The notes beneath the pieces are model-generated. The model was not told where the DNA came from. It worked only from the letters and a program-made list of their open reading frames with translations, and made no database searches. A DNA stretch of 64,000 nt from CAZAMI01 sp964627805 (lineage in GTDB: Archaea > Thermoproteota > Thermoprotei_A > Sulfolobales > NBVN01), in contig CAZVLA010000026.1 in assembly GCA_964627805.1 (NCBI GenBank), positions 1 to 64,000 on the forward strand. Reading direction: 5' to 3'. The translations under genes and the position numbers were made by a program. Below, piece after piece: positions 44,529-52,656 of the stretch; position 1 is the stretch's first letter, and the number at the start of each line of letters is the position of its first letter.

Positions 44529-44541
44529 AGGTGTCGCACCT
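44529..44541. repeat. Inverted repeat copy 2 (AGGTG-TCG-CACCT), just after the stop
   Basis: Identical to the copy at 44250-44262, one base after the TAA of the HExxH gene. A 3' copy could be a terminator-like or processing hairpin, or a second regulator site that permits looping. Confidence 0.6.
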
Positions 44542-44667
44542 CGGGGCTCCTCATCACAAGTCAGTGGGGGTGGAGGAACTAGCCCATCCATTAATTAGTA
44601 TTGTTATGAGGGAATAATCTTTTTCCTTAATAATACCTATATAAACTCCTAATTCAAGGTATTTATT

Positions 44668-44723
44668 GAGTGATGAATTTTCGGTCGAGCCGATGGGTGA
44701 GGTTATCTTCCTCCCACTGAAAA
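44668..44723 (+). ncRNA. Box C/D guide sRNA with degenerate inner boxes
   Basis: C GTGATGA 44670-44676; 13-nt guide attttcggtcgag; D' CCGA 44690-44693; 3-nt spacer; C' GTGAGGT 44697-44703; 13-nt guide tatcttcctccca; D CTGA 44717-44720. Outer boxes are consensus, inner boxes each deviate, as is common. The D box runs into an AAAATATTAAG TATA-like element of the next gene. Confidence 0.75.
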
Positions 44724-44765
44724 TATTAAGAGGGTAGAAGGTAATACCTTCCTTAAGGTGCTAGC

Positions 44766-45578
44766 TTGGAGGACTTCATTAGGGAGTTGGAGGGCGAGTC
44801 TAAGGACTGTTTAAGTGGTGATGTTATTAAGGTACTTAGGAATACCTCATTAAAGGTTGTTAGGGGTATTAAGGTTAGGGAGGATACTTACATCAAATTA
44901 CCTAATGGGTTAGTGGCTGTAATACCATCAACTCAATTGCCATACATATGGCTTAATATACTACACATATACTGCTTCGGTGACTACATCGCCTATGACG
45001 AATTCGTACCACGTGATGATTGGGTAATTATTGATTTAGGCGCCTCAGTAGGTCTATACACACTATACGTAGCTAAATTAGCTAGTAAGGGGTTAGTGGT
45101 AGCTGTTGAACCTTCATCACTACCTAGGAAATACCTAAGAATGAACGTAGAGATTAACGACTTAAGCAACGTAAGTATAAGTAGGTACGCCGTAGCCCCT
45201 AGGAGCGGCAGGATTAAGTTATACGTAACGAAGTACTGGGCAACTACCTCAGCCATAGAGGAGTACGCTAAGTACATGGGTGAGGTAGTTAAGACTGAAT
45301 GGGTCGAAGCAGTAACTTTAGATGAGTTAATTAAATATCACGGGTTAAGTAAAGTTGATCTACTTAAGCTTGATGTGGAGGGTCTCGAACTCGGAATTAT
45401 TAAATCATCAAAATCCATAGCGGAGGGAAGGATTAAGCGATTAGTTATTGAGGTACATAAGAACGTAGTTGATCCTAATGAGGTAATAAGGTATTTGAGA
45501 ACACTCAATTACTCAGTTAGTCTACATGACGTAGGTCTAGAGAATCAAGTATTCATATACGCGATTACTCAGAATTAA
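44766..45578 (+). CDS. FkbM-family methyltransferase
   Basis: 270 residues. SAM-binding motif I is VIIDLGASVGLYTLYVAKL, followed by VVAVEPSS with the acidic residue that binds ribose, and LLKLDVEGLELGII, the FkbM signature. Such enzymes O-methylate sugars of glycans and glycolipids; in archaea they are frequent in surface-polysaccharide loci, though none is visible here. Start TTG with AGGTG upstream. An inverted repeat GAAGGT-AAT-ACCTTC (44737-44751) lies just before the gene. Confidence 0.9.
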   Translation: MEDFIRELEGESKDCLSGDVIKVLRNTSLKVVRGIKVREDTYIKLPNGLVAVIPSTQLPYIWLNILHIYCFGDYIAYDEFVPRDDWVIIDLGASVGLYTLYVAKLASKGLVVAVEPSSLPRKYLRMNVEINDLSNVSISRYAVAPRSGRIKLYVTKYWATTSAIEEYAKYMGEVVKTEWVEAVTLDELIKYHGLSKVDLLKLDVEGLELGIIKSSKSIAEGRIKRLVIEVHKNVVDPNEVIRYLRTLNYSVSLHDVGLENQVFIYAITQN

Positions 45579-45616
45579 GGATACATTAAATAATTACTGA
45601 GAGACTTCTTTAAGCG

Positions 45617-46951
45617 GTGAGGTTCGTGCCTAAAGGCTTCGAATGGTACAGAGAATTCGTTAAGCTAGATTACAGACCAGACCCCGATAGGGATGTCGTG
45701 GTAGTCTTTAGGTTAACACCAGCTAAGGGATTCAGCGTCGAGGATGCGGCAGGTAGAGTTGCCTCAGAGAGTAGTGTGGGTACTTGGACAACGTTGTCAG
45801 TACTACCGGATAGGATTTGGAAGATAATGGCTAGAGTATTCAGTATTAAGGATTTAGGTGATGGTTCATACCTAATAAAGGTTGCTTACCCAATAGACCT
45901 CTTCGAAGAGGGTAACATAGCTGGGTTCATGTCAGCAGTAGCTGGTAATATATTCGGTATGAAGGCACTCGAAGGATTAAGGATTGAGGATATATACTTC
46001 CCTAAGGAATTCATAAAGTACTTCAAAGGACCAGTTAAGGGAATACCGGGCGTTCGTGAGGTATACGGTATTAAGGACAGACCTATAGTAGGTACCGTAC
46101 CTAAGCCTAAGGTAGGTTACTCACCGGATGAACTTGAGAAGGTGGTTTATGAGTACTTAGTAGGTGGTATGGACTTCGCTAAGGACGATGAGAACTTAGT
46201 TAGTCAGCCATTCTGTAGGTTCGAGGCTAGAGCTAAGGCAATAATGAAGGCAATCGATAAGGCTGAGAAAGAGACTGGTGAGAGGAAGGTGTGGTTAGCT
46301 AATATAACGGCTAGCGCTGATGAGATGAAGAGAAGGCTTAAGTTAGTTCACGACTACGGCAACCCATTCGTAATGGTTGATGTAGTAATTGCTGGTTGGT
46401 CAGCCGTTCAGTACATAAGGGACGTAGCTGAGGAGTACGGAATGGCTATACACGCACATAGAGCATTCCACGCAGCATTCACTAGAAACCCGAAGCACGG
46501 AGTCTCCATGTTCGTACTAGCTAAGCTATATAGATTAGTAGGTGTTGATCAACTACACGTAGGTACGCCGGGAGTCGGTAAGTTAGAGGCTAGGAAGAGG
46601 GACGTAATAAATAACGCGAGGGCATTGAGGGACAAGCACTTCATACCCGACCCAGACGACGATATGCATTTAGAGCAGGAGTGGTACCACATAAAGCCAG
46701 CATTCCCAGTATCTTCGGGAGGGCTACACCCAGGTACGTTACCGGACGTTATTAAGGCTCTAGGGACTGACGTAGTAATTCAAGTAGGTGGCGGTGTTCT
46801 AGGTCATCCAGATGGTCCTAGAGCTGGTGCAGCAGCTGTTAGGCAGTCTATTGAAGCTACCTTGAAAGGTATACCTCTTGAGGAGTATGCTGAGACCCAT
46901 AAGGAGTTAAGGCGGGCTCTAGAGAAGTGGGGGTTCGTCAAGCCTGCCTAA
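45617..46951 (+). CDS. rbcL: Ribulose-bisphosphate carboxylase, form III
   Basis: 444 residues. Substrate lysine in GTVPKPKVG (K163), carbamylated lysine and metal ligands in GGMDFAKDDEN (K189, D191, E192), catalytic HAHRAFHAAF and GLHPGTLPDV. Together with AMP phosphorylase it recycles the ribose of nucleotides into 3-phosphoglycerate, the known role of archaeal form III enzymes. A TTAAATAA element about 28 bases before the GTG predicts a leaderless mRNA. Confidence 0.96.
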   Translation: MRFVPKGFEWYREFVKLDYRPDPDRDVVVVFRLTPAKGFSVEDAAGRVASESSVGTWTTLSVLPDRIWKIMARVFSIKDLGDGSYLIKVAYPIDLFEEGNIAGFMSAVAGNIFGMKALEGLRIEDIYFPKEFIKYFKGPVKGIPGVREVYGIKDRPIVGTVPKPKVGYSPDELEKVVYEYLVGGMDFAKDDENLVSQPFCRFEARAKAIMKAIDKAEKETGERKVWLANITASADEMKRRLKLVHDYGNPFVMVDVVIAGWSAVQYIRDVAEEYGMAIHAHRAFHAAFTRNPKHGVSMFVLAKLYRLVGVDQLHVGTPGVGKLEARKRDVINNARALRDKHFIPDPDDDMHLEQEWYHIKPAFPVSSGGLHPGTLPDVIKALGTDVVIQVGGGVLGHPDGPRAGAAAVRQSIEATLKGIPLEEYAETHKELRRALEKWGFVKPA

Positions 46952-46973
46952 CCTATATTGAATCCTCACTAGT

Positions 46974-46987
46974 TAGTTTTTAAACTA
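46974..46987. terminator. T-rich inverted repeat between convergent genes
   Basis: TAGTTT-TT-AAACTA lies between the RuBisCO stop and the stop of the converging surface protein gene. T-runs on both strands could end both transcripts. Confidence 0.35.
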
Positions 46988-47011
46988 CCTAGGCTAAGTA
47001 AATCATATTAC

Positions 47012-48493
47012 TTAATGGGTGTGCCCCTTACTTAAGTACCTCATAATAATTACCGTTACTACAGCTAACGCTACAGACGCTATAGCTAGTACTAGGGGTA
47101 GTAAGTAGTTACCTAACGACGTACCGTACTGCCTGCTTGAATGAGTCACTGACTTAGTTAGGGTGACTAACCTAGTTACTGTAGATTCACTTACTTTGGT
47201 CATAGTCACTGTACTAGTCCTAACAATCACTGTTGACCTCTCTATTATCTTAGTCTTAACGGTGGTTACTGTTTTAGTTTTAGTACGTGTAATTACAGTA
47301 CCTCCCCCAACTGCTTTAGTCACGGTTCTCGTCACAGTCTTCGTTACGGTTACGGTATTCGTGAGTGTTAGCGGGCATACAGTCCTTAAGGTGCACTTAC
47401 ATACGTACTCCTCTATCTTACTCCTTAAGTAATTACCTAACCTACTTAACGCGTAGTACCTAATAGATGATGCGTTATTAGGATCCACCTTAAACCTACT
47501 TAAGTCTTTCTTAGTTAATAACTGAATTAGTTCTGTATAGACATTAACTACATTGAATTCCTCAGCCTCCCTAACAGCCTTCTTACTCACGTCCGGGCTT
47601 GAGTCGTGGCCAGTAACTACTACTAAGTAAGTAATCCTGGCACTAGCTAGGAAATCAAGTGATACCCACCCTAGAGGCGGTATGTAAGCCACTACGAATC
47701 CGTGGGGGCCAGCATCTTTGAAGTACATGATTGAGTTACCCACGGGTACGGGCATGTCTAGCGGGAGGTATACGTAGCCGTACTCAATGCGTGCAGGTAT
47801 CCCGAAGTACCAGAGTAGGTTCATGAGTACCCTAGACATGTCGTCGCAGTCACCTTCATGCTTAGTAACTATTTCCTCAACAGTTCTTGGGTAAGGGTTT
47901 GGTGAGTACCTTATGTAACCACTCTTATATATGAACTGGGCTGCCGTTACAGCTATGAATGCCTTACTAACATCCTTAACGCTCTCCCCGTAGGTACTTC
48001 TTAACCACTTAATGTAGTCAGGAACTACCTTCTCCTTAACTATCTTAACGGGCTCCTTAACGTACTTAGTAAGTATGCTTGATGGTATTACGTAATTACC
48101 TGAGTACGCTGTATGGTTCTGAAGTACCTTACTTATGAATGATGAGACGTTTCTATACTTAATCACTATCTTAGCTATGAAGTAAGCATCGGTTAAGTTG
48201 CCCATGTTAATACCTACGTAGTAATTACTCCTCGATTTATTGATGTAGGCATTACCGCCAACCTTAATTATGTACACGGTTTGATTATAATTACCGTCAC
48301 TGTAATTCATAGGCATTTCAAAAACAGCTTTAGTATCATTAACTTTAACCATATACGCGTAATCAAGTAGGTATAGAGTAACCTCCTTAATATTACCTTG
48401 GGTAGTAGCTAGTGATGTCTGTGATTGGGTGGCTATAGTTAATAACGTAAGCATAGCAAGTACCGTAGCTAGTAACTTAGCACCCCTAGTCAC
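47012..48493 (-). CDS. Surface transglutaminase-like protein with Thr-rich stalk and C-terminal anchor
   Basis: 493 residues. A signal peptide (about 1-30), an N-terminal beta domain, then a transglutaminase-like domain with the full triad: C216 in EGDCDD, H264 in GPHGF, D280 in VSLDF. Residues about 370-455 are a stalk of alternating Thr/Val (TVTKTVTRTVTK), then a single membrane anchor (about 465-488) and a short charged tail. It is therefore displayed outside the cell. Archaeal proteins of this fold are thought to be peptidases or crosslinkers. A second protein with the opposite order is encoded at 56.1 kb. Confidence 0.85.
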   Translation of the reverse strand: MTRGAKLLATVLAMLTLLTIATQSQTSLATTQGNIKEVTLYLLDYAYMVKVNDTKAVFEMPMNYSDGNYNQTVYIIKVGGNAYINKSRSNYYVGINMGNLTDAYFIAKIVIKYRNVSSFISKVLQNHTAYSGNYVIPSSILTKYVKEPVKIVKEKVVPDYIKWLRSTYGESVKDVSKAFIAVTAAQFIYKSGYIRYSPNPYPRTVEEIVTKHEGDCDDMSRVLMNLLWYFGIPARIEYGYVYLPLDMPVPVGNSIMYFKDAGPHGFVVAYIPPLGWVSLDFLASARITYLVVVTGHDSSPDVSKKAVREAEEFNVVNVYTELIQLLTKKDLSRFKVDPNNASSIRYYALSRLGNYLRSKIEEYVCKCTLRTVCPLTLTNTVTVTKTVTRTVTKAVGGGTVITRTKTKTVTTVKTKIIERSTVIVRTSTVTMTKVSESTVTRLVTLTKSVTHSSRQYGTSLGNYLLPLVLAIASVALAVVTVIIMRYLSKGHTH

Positions 48494-48562
48494 GATCCCT
48501 CACTACCGTATCAACATTGTACTCACTACATAAGTACCTTACTAGGGGAATGTAAGGTTAAT

Positions 48563-48633
48563 GGCCTTGCCCGAGCGGTCCCGACCTCATCCAAACCCGT
48601 GACGCGGGTACGTCAGTCGGGCGGGTCCGTGAT
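48563..48633. ncRNA. GC-rich island, candidate structured RNA of unknown class
   Basis: About 70 bases of unusually high G+C within an AT-rich 265-base divergent intergenic region. Possible folds on either strand: CCCGAC/GTCGGG enclosing an ACCCG/CGGGT hairpin with an asymmetric internal loop, or the competing GCCCGA/TCGGGC stem. On the plus strand the TTGCCCGAGCGGTC start resembles a class II tRNA D arm but no T arm or acceptor follows. GC-rich islands in AT-rich hyperthermophile genomes often mark RNA genes. Confidence 0.4.
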
Positions 48634-48758
48634 TACGTAGTACTGAGGTTACTTAAGTGTGATTCCGTGGTTAATTTAATAGGTGTGTTAGTTACTTCCT
48701 TAAGGTGACGTAGACGTACGTCTCAGTAGTTTTCGTAGGTGTTCTGGCGTTACTGATA

Positions 48759-49952
48759 GTGCTAGTAATGCGTGGTGTGAATGTATCCTTAGCTATAGGT
48801 GTGTCAGCTATTATCTATGGGTTACTGACTTTAGGTCCTGACGCCTCATTAATTAATGCCCTAAACGCATTAACTGACCTAAGAACTATTAATCTGTTAG
48901 CGACCCTAACCCTAGCTTTATTCCTAGCCCATACGATGTGGGAGGTAGGTATACTGAGTAGGGCTACTAAAGCGATAACTTCATTAAGTACCTTACTAGG
49001 AGCAATAACCATACCTATGCTTGTAGGACTAATACCAATGCCTGGAGGTGCTGTAGTGTCTGCTATGATGGCTCAGGAGCTGTACTTCAGGAGGATGGGT
49101 TTAGGAGCTGATGAGGCCTCATACATAAACTACTGGTTTAGGCATGTATGGGTAACTGTCTGGCCTCTGTATCAGACGGTAATACTGTCCTCATCGATTC
49201 TGTCCGTAAGTATTAAAGACCTAATATCATCTACGTGGGTAGTTGCTCTACCCTACTTTATTAGTGGGTTAATAGTCACTTCATACATACTTAAGAAATT
49301 CAATTACTTCAGTACTAAGTCCTCGGTAAGTGAGTCATTTGGGAATTTAAAGGGACTAGAGGTTATTAAGGAGTTACTACTAGGTATATGGCCGTTCATA
49401 ATCATAGCAACTCTAGCATTAGGTACTAGCCTAGACATTAAGTTAGTGATATTACTGACTTTAATACCTATCATAATTATTTATAGACCAAATAAGGGAA
49501 CCTACGTCAATTCACTTAAGTTCGCCTTATCACCTAAGATAATAGCTTTGATAATTACTGTAATGCTGTTTAGGCAATACATAATCAGTAGTGACTTATC
49601 TCATGAGTTAATCAAGGATTTAACGTCATTAGGTATCTCACCCGCGGTGGTTGCTCCCCTACTCACTTTCCTACTCGGTTTAGTAGGTGGTGGTGAATTC
49701 GTCTTCGTTGCTGTGGGGTTTCCCGCGTTAATACCCTTAATACTTAATGCTGGCGTACTGAATAAGTATATGCTTTCCCTAGCCATGCTAGGTGGTTTCC
49801 TAGGTGCTATACTAGCTCCCTCACACCTATGCATAGTACTAACTACTGAGAGGTATGGTACGAGAGTCAATAGGGTGTACAGGTACACGCTACCCTCATC
49901 AATATTAACGCTACTTATATCACTAATTCTAATTAACTTACTCAAAATCTGA
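48759..49952 (+). CDS. DUF401-family membrane permease
   Basis: 397 residues, highly hydrophobic with about ten segments. Segments MPGGAVVSAMMAQEL and GGFLGAILAPSHLC match the DUF401 family, distantly related to ion transporters of the IT/ArsB type. Substrate unknown. Start GTG 48759 or ATG 48768. Divergent from the transglutaminase-like gene. Confidence 0.8.
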   Translation: MLVMRGVNVSLAIGVSAIIYGLLTLGPDASLINALNALTDLRTINLLATLTLALFLAHTMWEVGILSRATKAITSLSTLLGAITIPMLVGLIPMPGGAVVSAMMAQELYFRRMGLGADEASYINYWFRHVWVTVWPLYQTVILSSSILSVSIKDLISSTWVVALPYFISGLIVTSYILKKFNYFSTKSSVSESFGNLKGLEVIKELLLGIWPFIIIATLALGTSLDIKLVILLTLIPIIIIYRPNKGTYVNSLKFALSPKIIALIITVMLFRQYIISSDLSHELIKDLTSLGISPAVVAPLLTFLLGLVGGGEFVFVAVGFPALIPLILNAGVLNKYMLSLAMLGGFLGAILAPSHLCIVLTTERYGTRVNRVYRYTLPSSILTLLISLILINLLKI

Positions 49953-49994
49953 AGTAGGTATTGGTTTAATGAATTATTTTAAGGGAGAAAAAGA

Positions 49995-50711
49995 TTATTG
50001 TGATTTAATGATTACTCTAGCATCAGCTACGTACGCACCTTTACCCTTCTCATAAACTACTATCGGGTTTAGATCCACATCCTGAATACCTTCTAGCTCC
50101 TCCATTAACTTAGATACCTTAATTATTATGTCCTTAATAGCCTCAATATCCCTTGGTGGCTGACCTCTATACCCCTCAAGCACCTTATAGCCTTTAATCT
50201 CCCTAATCATTTCATCAGCATCTAAGTCGCTTACAGGTACTACCCTAAAGCTTACGTCCTTAAGTACCTCAACGAAGATACCACCCAAACCAAACATAAC
50301 TACGGGACCGAAGGTTGGGTCCCTAGTACTACCTACGATAACTTCCAAACCTCCTGGTAGCATCTTCTGTATTAACACGCCAGCTATTCTAGCGTTAGGG
50401 GCCTTCCTAGGTACGTTGCTAATTATGCTGTCGAAAGCCTTAGCAACTTCATCCTCATTGCTTAGGTTGAGTATGACACCACCTACGTCAGTCTTATGAC
50501 TTATGTCTGGACTAACTACCTTAGCAACTACAGGGAACCCAACCTTCTTAGCTATCTCAACGGCTTCGTCGACTGACTTAGCTAGTCCGTAAGGAGCTAC
50601 GGGTATTCCGTATAACTCGCAGAGCCTCAGAGCCTCATGCTCAAGTAACTTCCTCCTACCTTCCTTAACAGCTAATTCAATAATACTCCTCGCTTCATTT
50701 ACAGGGCTCAG
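49995..50711 (-). CDS. ADP-forming acyl-CoA synthetase, beta (ATP-grasp) subunit, probable CTG start
   Basis: 238 residues of the ATP-grasp beta subunit. The N-terminus (LLEHEALRLCELYGIPVAPY) and SPDISHKTDVGGV, holding the lysine and histidine region typical of these subunits, are in the frame upstream of the first canonical start codon (GTG at 50378). From the upstream stop (50723-50721) to 50379 there is no ATG, GTG or TTG. CTG at 50711, with AGGGTG about five bases before it, is the best initiator and gives a full-length protein. The alternative is a sequencing error or damaged gene. Partner alpha subunit: bases 1-888. Confidence 0.87.
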   Translation of the reverse strand: MSPVNEARSIIELAVKEGRRKLLEHEALRLCELYGIPVAPYGLAKSVDEAVEIAKKVGFPVVAKVVSPDISHKTDVGGVILNLSNEDEVAKAFDSIISNVPRKAPNARIAGVLIQKMLPGGLEVIVGSTRDPTFGPVVMFGLGGIFVEVLKDVSFRVVPVSDLDADEMIREIKGYKVLEGYRGQPPRDIEAIKDIIIKVSKLMEELEGIQDVDLNPIVVYEKGKGAYVADARVIIKSQ

Positions 50712-50801
50712 CTTACACCCTTACTAAATATTCTGCGTACCTGATTAAATAACTATCGACGTATTAATTATATAAATCAAACAATAGTGAGTTGAGGACT
50801 C

Positions 50802-50856
50802 AATCAGCGAAGTGCGTGTTCTTCACGAATCCGTTGGGTCAGGCTCTCATCATACC
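50802..50856 (-). ncRNA. Box C/D guide sRNA (minus strand)
   Basis: C ATGATGA (50853-50847); 13-nt guide gagcctgacccaa (50846-50834); D' CGGA (50833-50830); 3-nt spacer; C' GTGAAGA (50826-50820); 12-nt guide acacgcacttcg (50819-50808); D CTGA (50807-50804). Outer boxes are consensus, inner boxes deviate by one base each. Its D' guide shares AGCCTGACC with the neighbouring plus-strand sRNA. Confidence 0.78.
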
Positions 50857-50892
50857 TAGGAATTATTACTTACCTAATTAATATATGTAGAT

Positions 50893-50945
50893 AGGTGATG
50901 TAGCCTGACCGCTACTGATTAGTGATGAGGCGGCGGTGACTGAGC
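50893..50945 (+). ncRNA. Box C/D guide sRNA (plus strand)
   Basis: C-like GTGATGT (50895-50901); 13-nt guide agcctgaccgcta (50902-50914); D' CTGA (50915-50918); 3-nt spacer; C' GTGATGA (50922-50928); 11-nt guide ggcggcggtga (50929-50939); D CTGA (50940-50943). The D box ends two bases before the ATG of the next gene, so the sRNA occupies that gene's leader. Confidence 0.8.
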
Positions 50946-51536
50946 ATGAGTGATTACTTAAGTATACTTAAGTCACTCAGTAAGGCTATTAACTTCGTAT
51001 GTAGTAAATGCTTAAGTGAGTATACGTACTTCAGTGATTTATGGTGTAGGTTCGTATGTTCCGAGGTCTCATTAATGATTAGCAACGTGTCATTAGGCCA
51101 TTATGTAGATGCTGTTAGGGGGCTTAAGGTAGTTATTGAAGGCAGTATCCAGTCGCTCTATTACTTAAGTAGGTACGGATTAGATGATGGGGCTATACTA
51201 GCTGAGGTTAGGCGTAGGCAGAAATCAGCTACCTCATTCAACATAAAGATGCTCGGTAAGATTAGGGGGTTACACTCCAGGGTTAGGAAGGATCTACTTA
51301 AGCTGTACTTAAAAGTAGCTGAATTCTCACACCCTACGAGTAAGGTTATTAAATTAGGTAGTAGAGGGCGTGAGGCAATGGCTGAGGAGTTATTTAATGA
51401 GGTCCTACGTGACGTCTGCGACTACGTTGCCTACTCAGCCATTAGATTATGCGGTAAGGGCTCGGTTCCTCAAGAACTAATTGATGAGTTAATGGCTATG
51501 GGTTTTAAGAGGGTTATTAAGTACTTAAGGAGTTAA
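50946..51536 (+). CDS. Hypothetical helical protein
   Basis: 196 residues, predicted all-helical with cysteines in CSKC and FVC near the N-terminus and a conserved-looking YLKVAEFSHPTSKV segment. No membrane helix. Not recognised; the helix-rich plan with SHP could be a HEPN-like or AbiV-type fold, but the RxxxxxH signature of HEPN RNases is not evident. Start ATG directly behind a C/D sRNA. Confidence 0.6.
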   Translation: MSDYLSILKSLSKAINFVCSKCLSEYTYFSDLWCRFVCSEVSLMISNVSLGHYVDAVRGLKVVIEGSIQSLYYLSRYGLDDGAILAEVRRRQKSATSFNIKMLGKIRGLHSRVRKDLLKLYLKVAEFSHPTSKVIKLGSRGREAMAEELFNEVLRDVCDYVAYSAIRLCGKGSVPQELIDELMAMGFKRVIKYLRS

Positions 51537-51593
51537 GTAAGTACCTAAATAAAAACCCCGGTATTAAGCTCTAATCGGTTACTGGGTGATTTA

Positions 51594-52589
51594 ATGAAGG
51601 TACCTGAGTCAATAATATGGATTATAACAGCAAGGTGTAACCTTAACTGCCTACACTGCTACACTAGGAGGTTCTTAGGTGGTAGGGAGTTAAGTACTGA
51701 TGAAGTACTTAAGCTGATTAGGGAAGCTAGTGAGTTAGGTGTTGAGTATATACAATTCACTGGAGGCGAGCCCTTACTACGTAAAGATGCACTTAACTTA
51801 ATTCGCGAGGCCCTCAACTATGGTATTGATGTCAGCCTATTCACTAATGCAACCCTAGTAAGTAGTGGTGTTGCTAGGGAGTTAAGTAAGTTGGGGGTAA
51901 CGGTATTCACGAGTATTGACGGACCTAATAGAGGCATTCATGAATTAGTTAGGGGTAGAGGTACTTGGGATAGGGTAGTTAATGGTATTAAGGCACTAGT
52001 TAGTGAGGGCATTGACTTACACATAAACATAAGTATATCGAGACTTAACTGGAGGTACGTAGGGGATACTATTAGGAAGGCTGTTGAGTTAGGGGCTAAC
52101 TCAGTATCCGTAATACCTGTGATGCCTTCCGGTAGTGCATTAAGTAATAGAGTCTATGTAGGTTCCGATGAAGTTACTTACGCATTGAGGAAGGCTGAGG
52201 AAGTAGCTAAGGAGTTAGGTATAGTAGTTAGTGCTTGGTGCACACCCTTCGCGTACTTAATAGTCAGCCCTAAGTACGTGAGTTCACATAACTGTAGGGA
52301 TTGGGATGTAATGGACATAGCACCAACGGGTGATATACTCCTGTGTGATATACTAGACATTAAGTTAGGTAACGTAACTGAGTTAGGTATTAGGGAGGGG
52401 TGGAGAAGGTTAATGAGTTCTGAGTTAATGAAGGAGATAATCAATCCTAAGCTAAATCCACCATGTACTACGTGCCCTATAAGTAACCTATGCAGGGGTG
52501 GGTGCTACGCTAGAGCCATAAAAATCTTCGGAAGTATAAAATCGCCCGACCCTCTCTGCCCCCTAGTTAAAGAGATCCGTCAATACTGA
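51594..52589 (+). CDS. Radical SAM/SPASM-domain protein
   Basis: 331 residues. The [4Fe-4S]-SAM motif CNLNCLHC is at about 15-22, FTGGEPLLR binds SAM, and the C-terminal SPASM domain has further cysteines (SHNCRDW, LLCD, CTTCPISNLCRGGC, PLCP) for auxiliary clusters. The family includes haem d1/AhbC-AhbD-like and peptide-modifying enzymes. It lies 67 bases before the cobalamin genes but behind a separate promoter region, so a tetrapyrrole link is possible and unproven. Confidence 0.88.
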   Translation: MKVPESIIWIITARCNLNCLHCYTRRFLGGRELSTDEVLKLIREASELGVEYIQFTGGEPLLRKDALNLIREALNYGIDVSLFTNATLVSSGVARELSKLGVTVFTSIDGPNRGIHELVRGRGTWDRVVNGIKALVSEGIDLHINISISRLNWRYVGDTIRKAVELGANSVSVIPVMPSGSALSNRVYVGSDEVTYALRKAEEVAKELGIVVSAWCTPFAYLIVSPKYVSSHNCRDWDVMDIAPTGDILLCDILDIKLGNVTELGIREGWRRLMSSELMKEIINPKLNPPCTTCPISNLCRGGCYARAIKIFGSIKSPDPLCPLVKEIRQY

Positions 52590-52656
52590 TGATGGGTTCG
52601 AACCTCACCTTGATTAAGACCCTTATTAGTGGATTATACTATTAATGATATGTTAG

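Noticed and set aside
44540..44572. Minus-strand CTGA-cttg-TGATGA resembling an internal D'/C' pair
   Set aside because: No C box at the right distance upstream and no D box downstream; only half of a C/D RNA.
47150..47370. Repetitive ACT/GTT/ACG tract that could be read as a tandem repeat array or CRISPR-like
   Set aside because: It encodes the Thr/Val stalk of the surface protein in frame; there are no constant repeats with unique spacers. The tract at 56180-56400 is the same kind of coding repeat.
48560..48640. tRNA-Leu/Ser or 5S rRNA in the GC-rich island
   Set aside because: The D-arm-like start has no pairing 3' half, no T arm or acceptor stem; the 5S-like CTCAT..AACCCG similarity does not extend to helix I or III. 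Kept only as an unclassified RNA candidate.
52594..52609. GGGTTCGAACCTCACC looks like a tRNA T arm
   Set aside because: A tRNA ending here would overlap the radical SAM gene, no acceptor or anticodon stem can be drawn, and the T stem has a mismatch and a G-U pair. A C/D reading (TGATGA nearby) lacks a D box.
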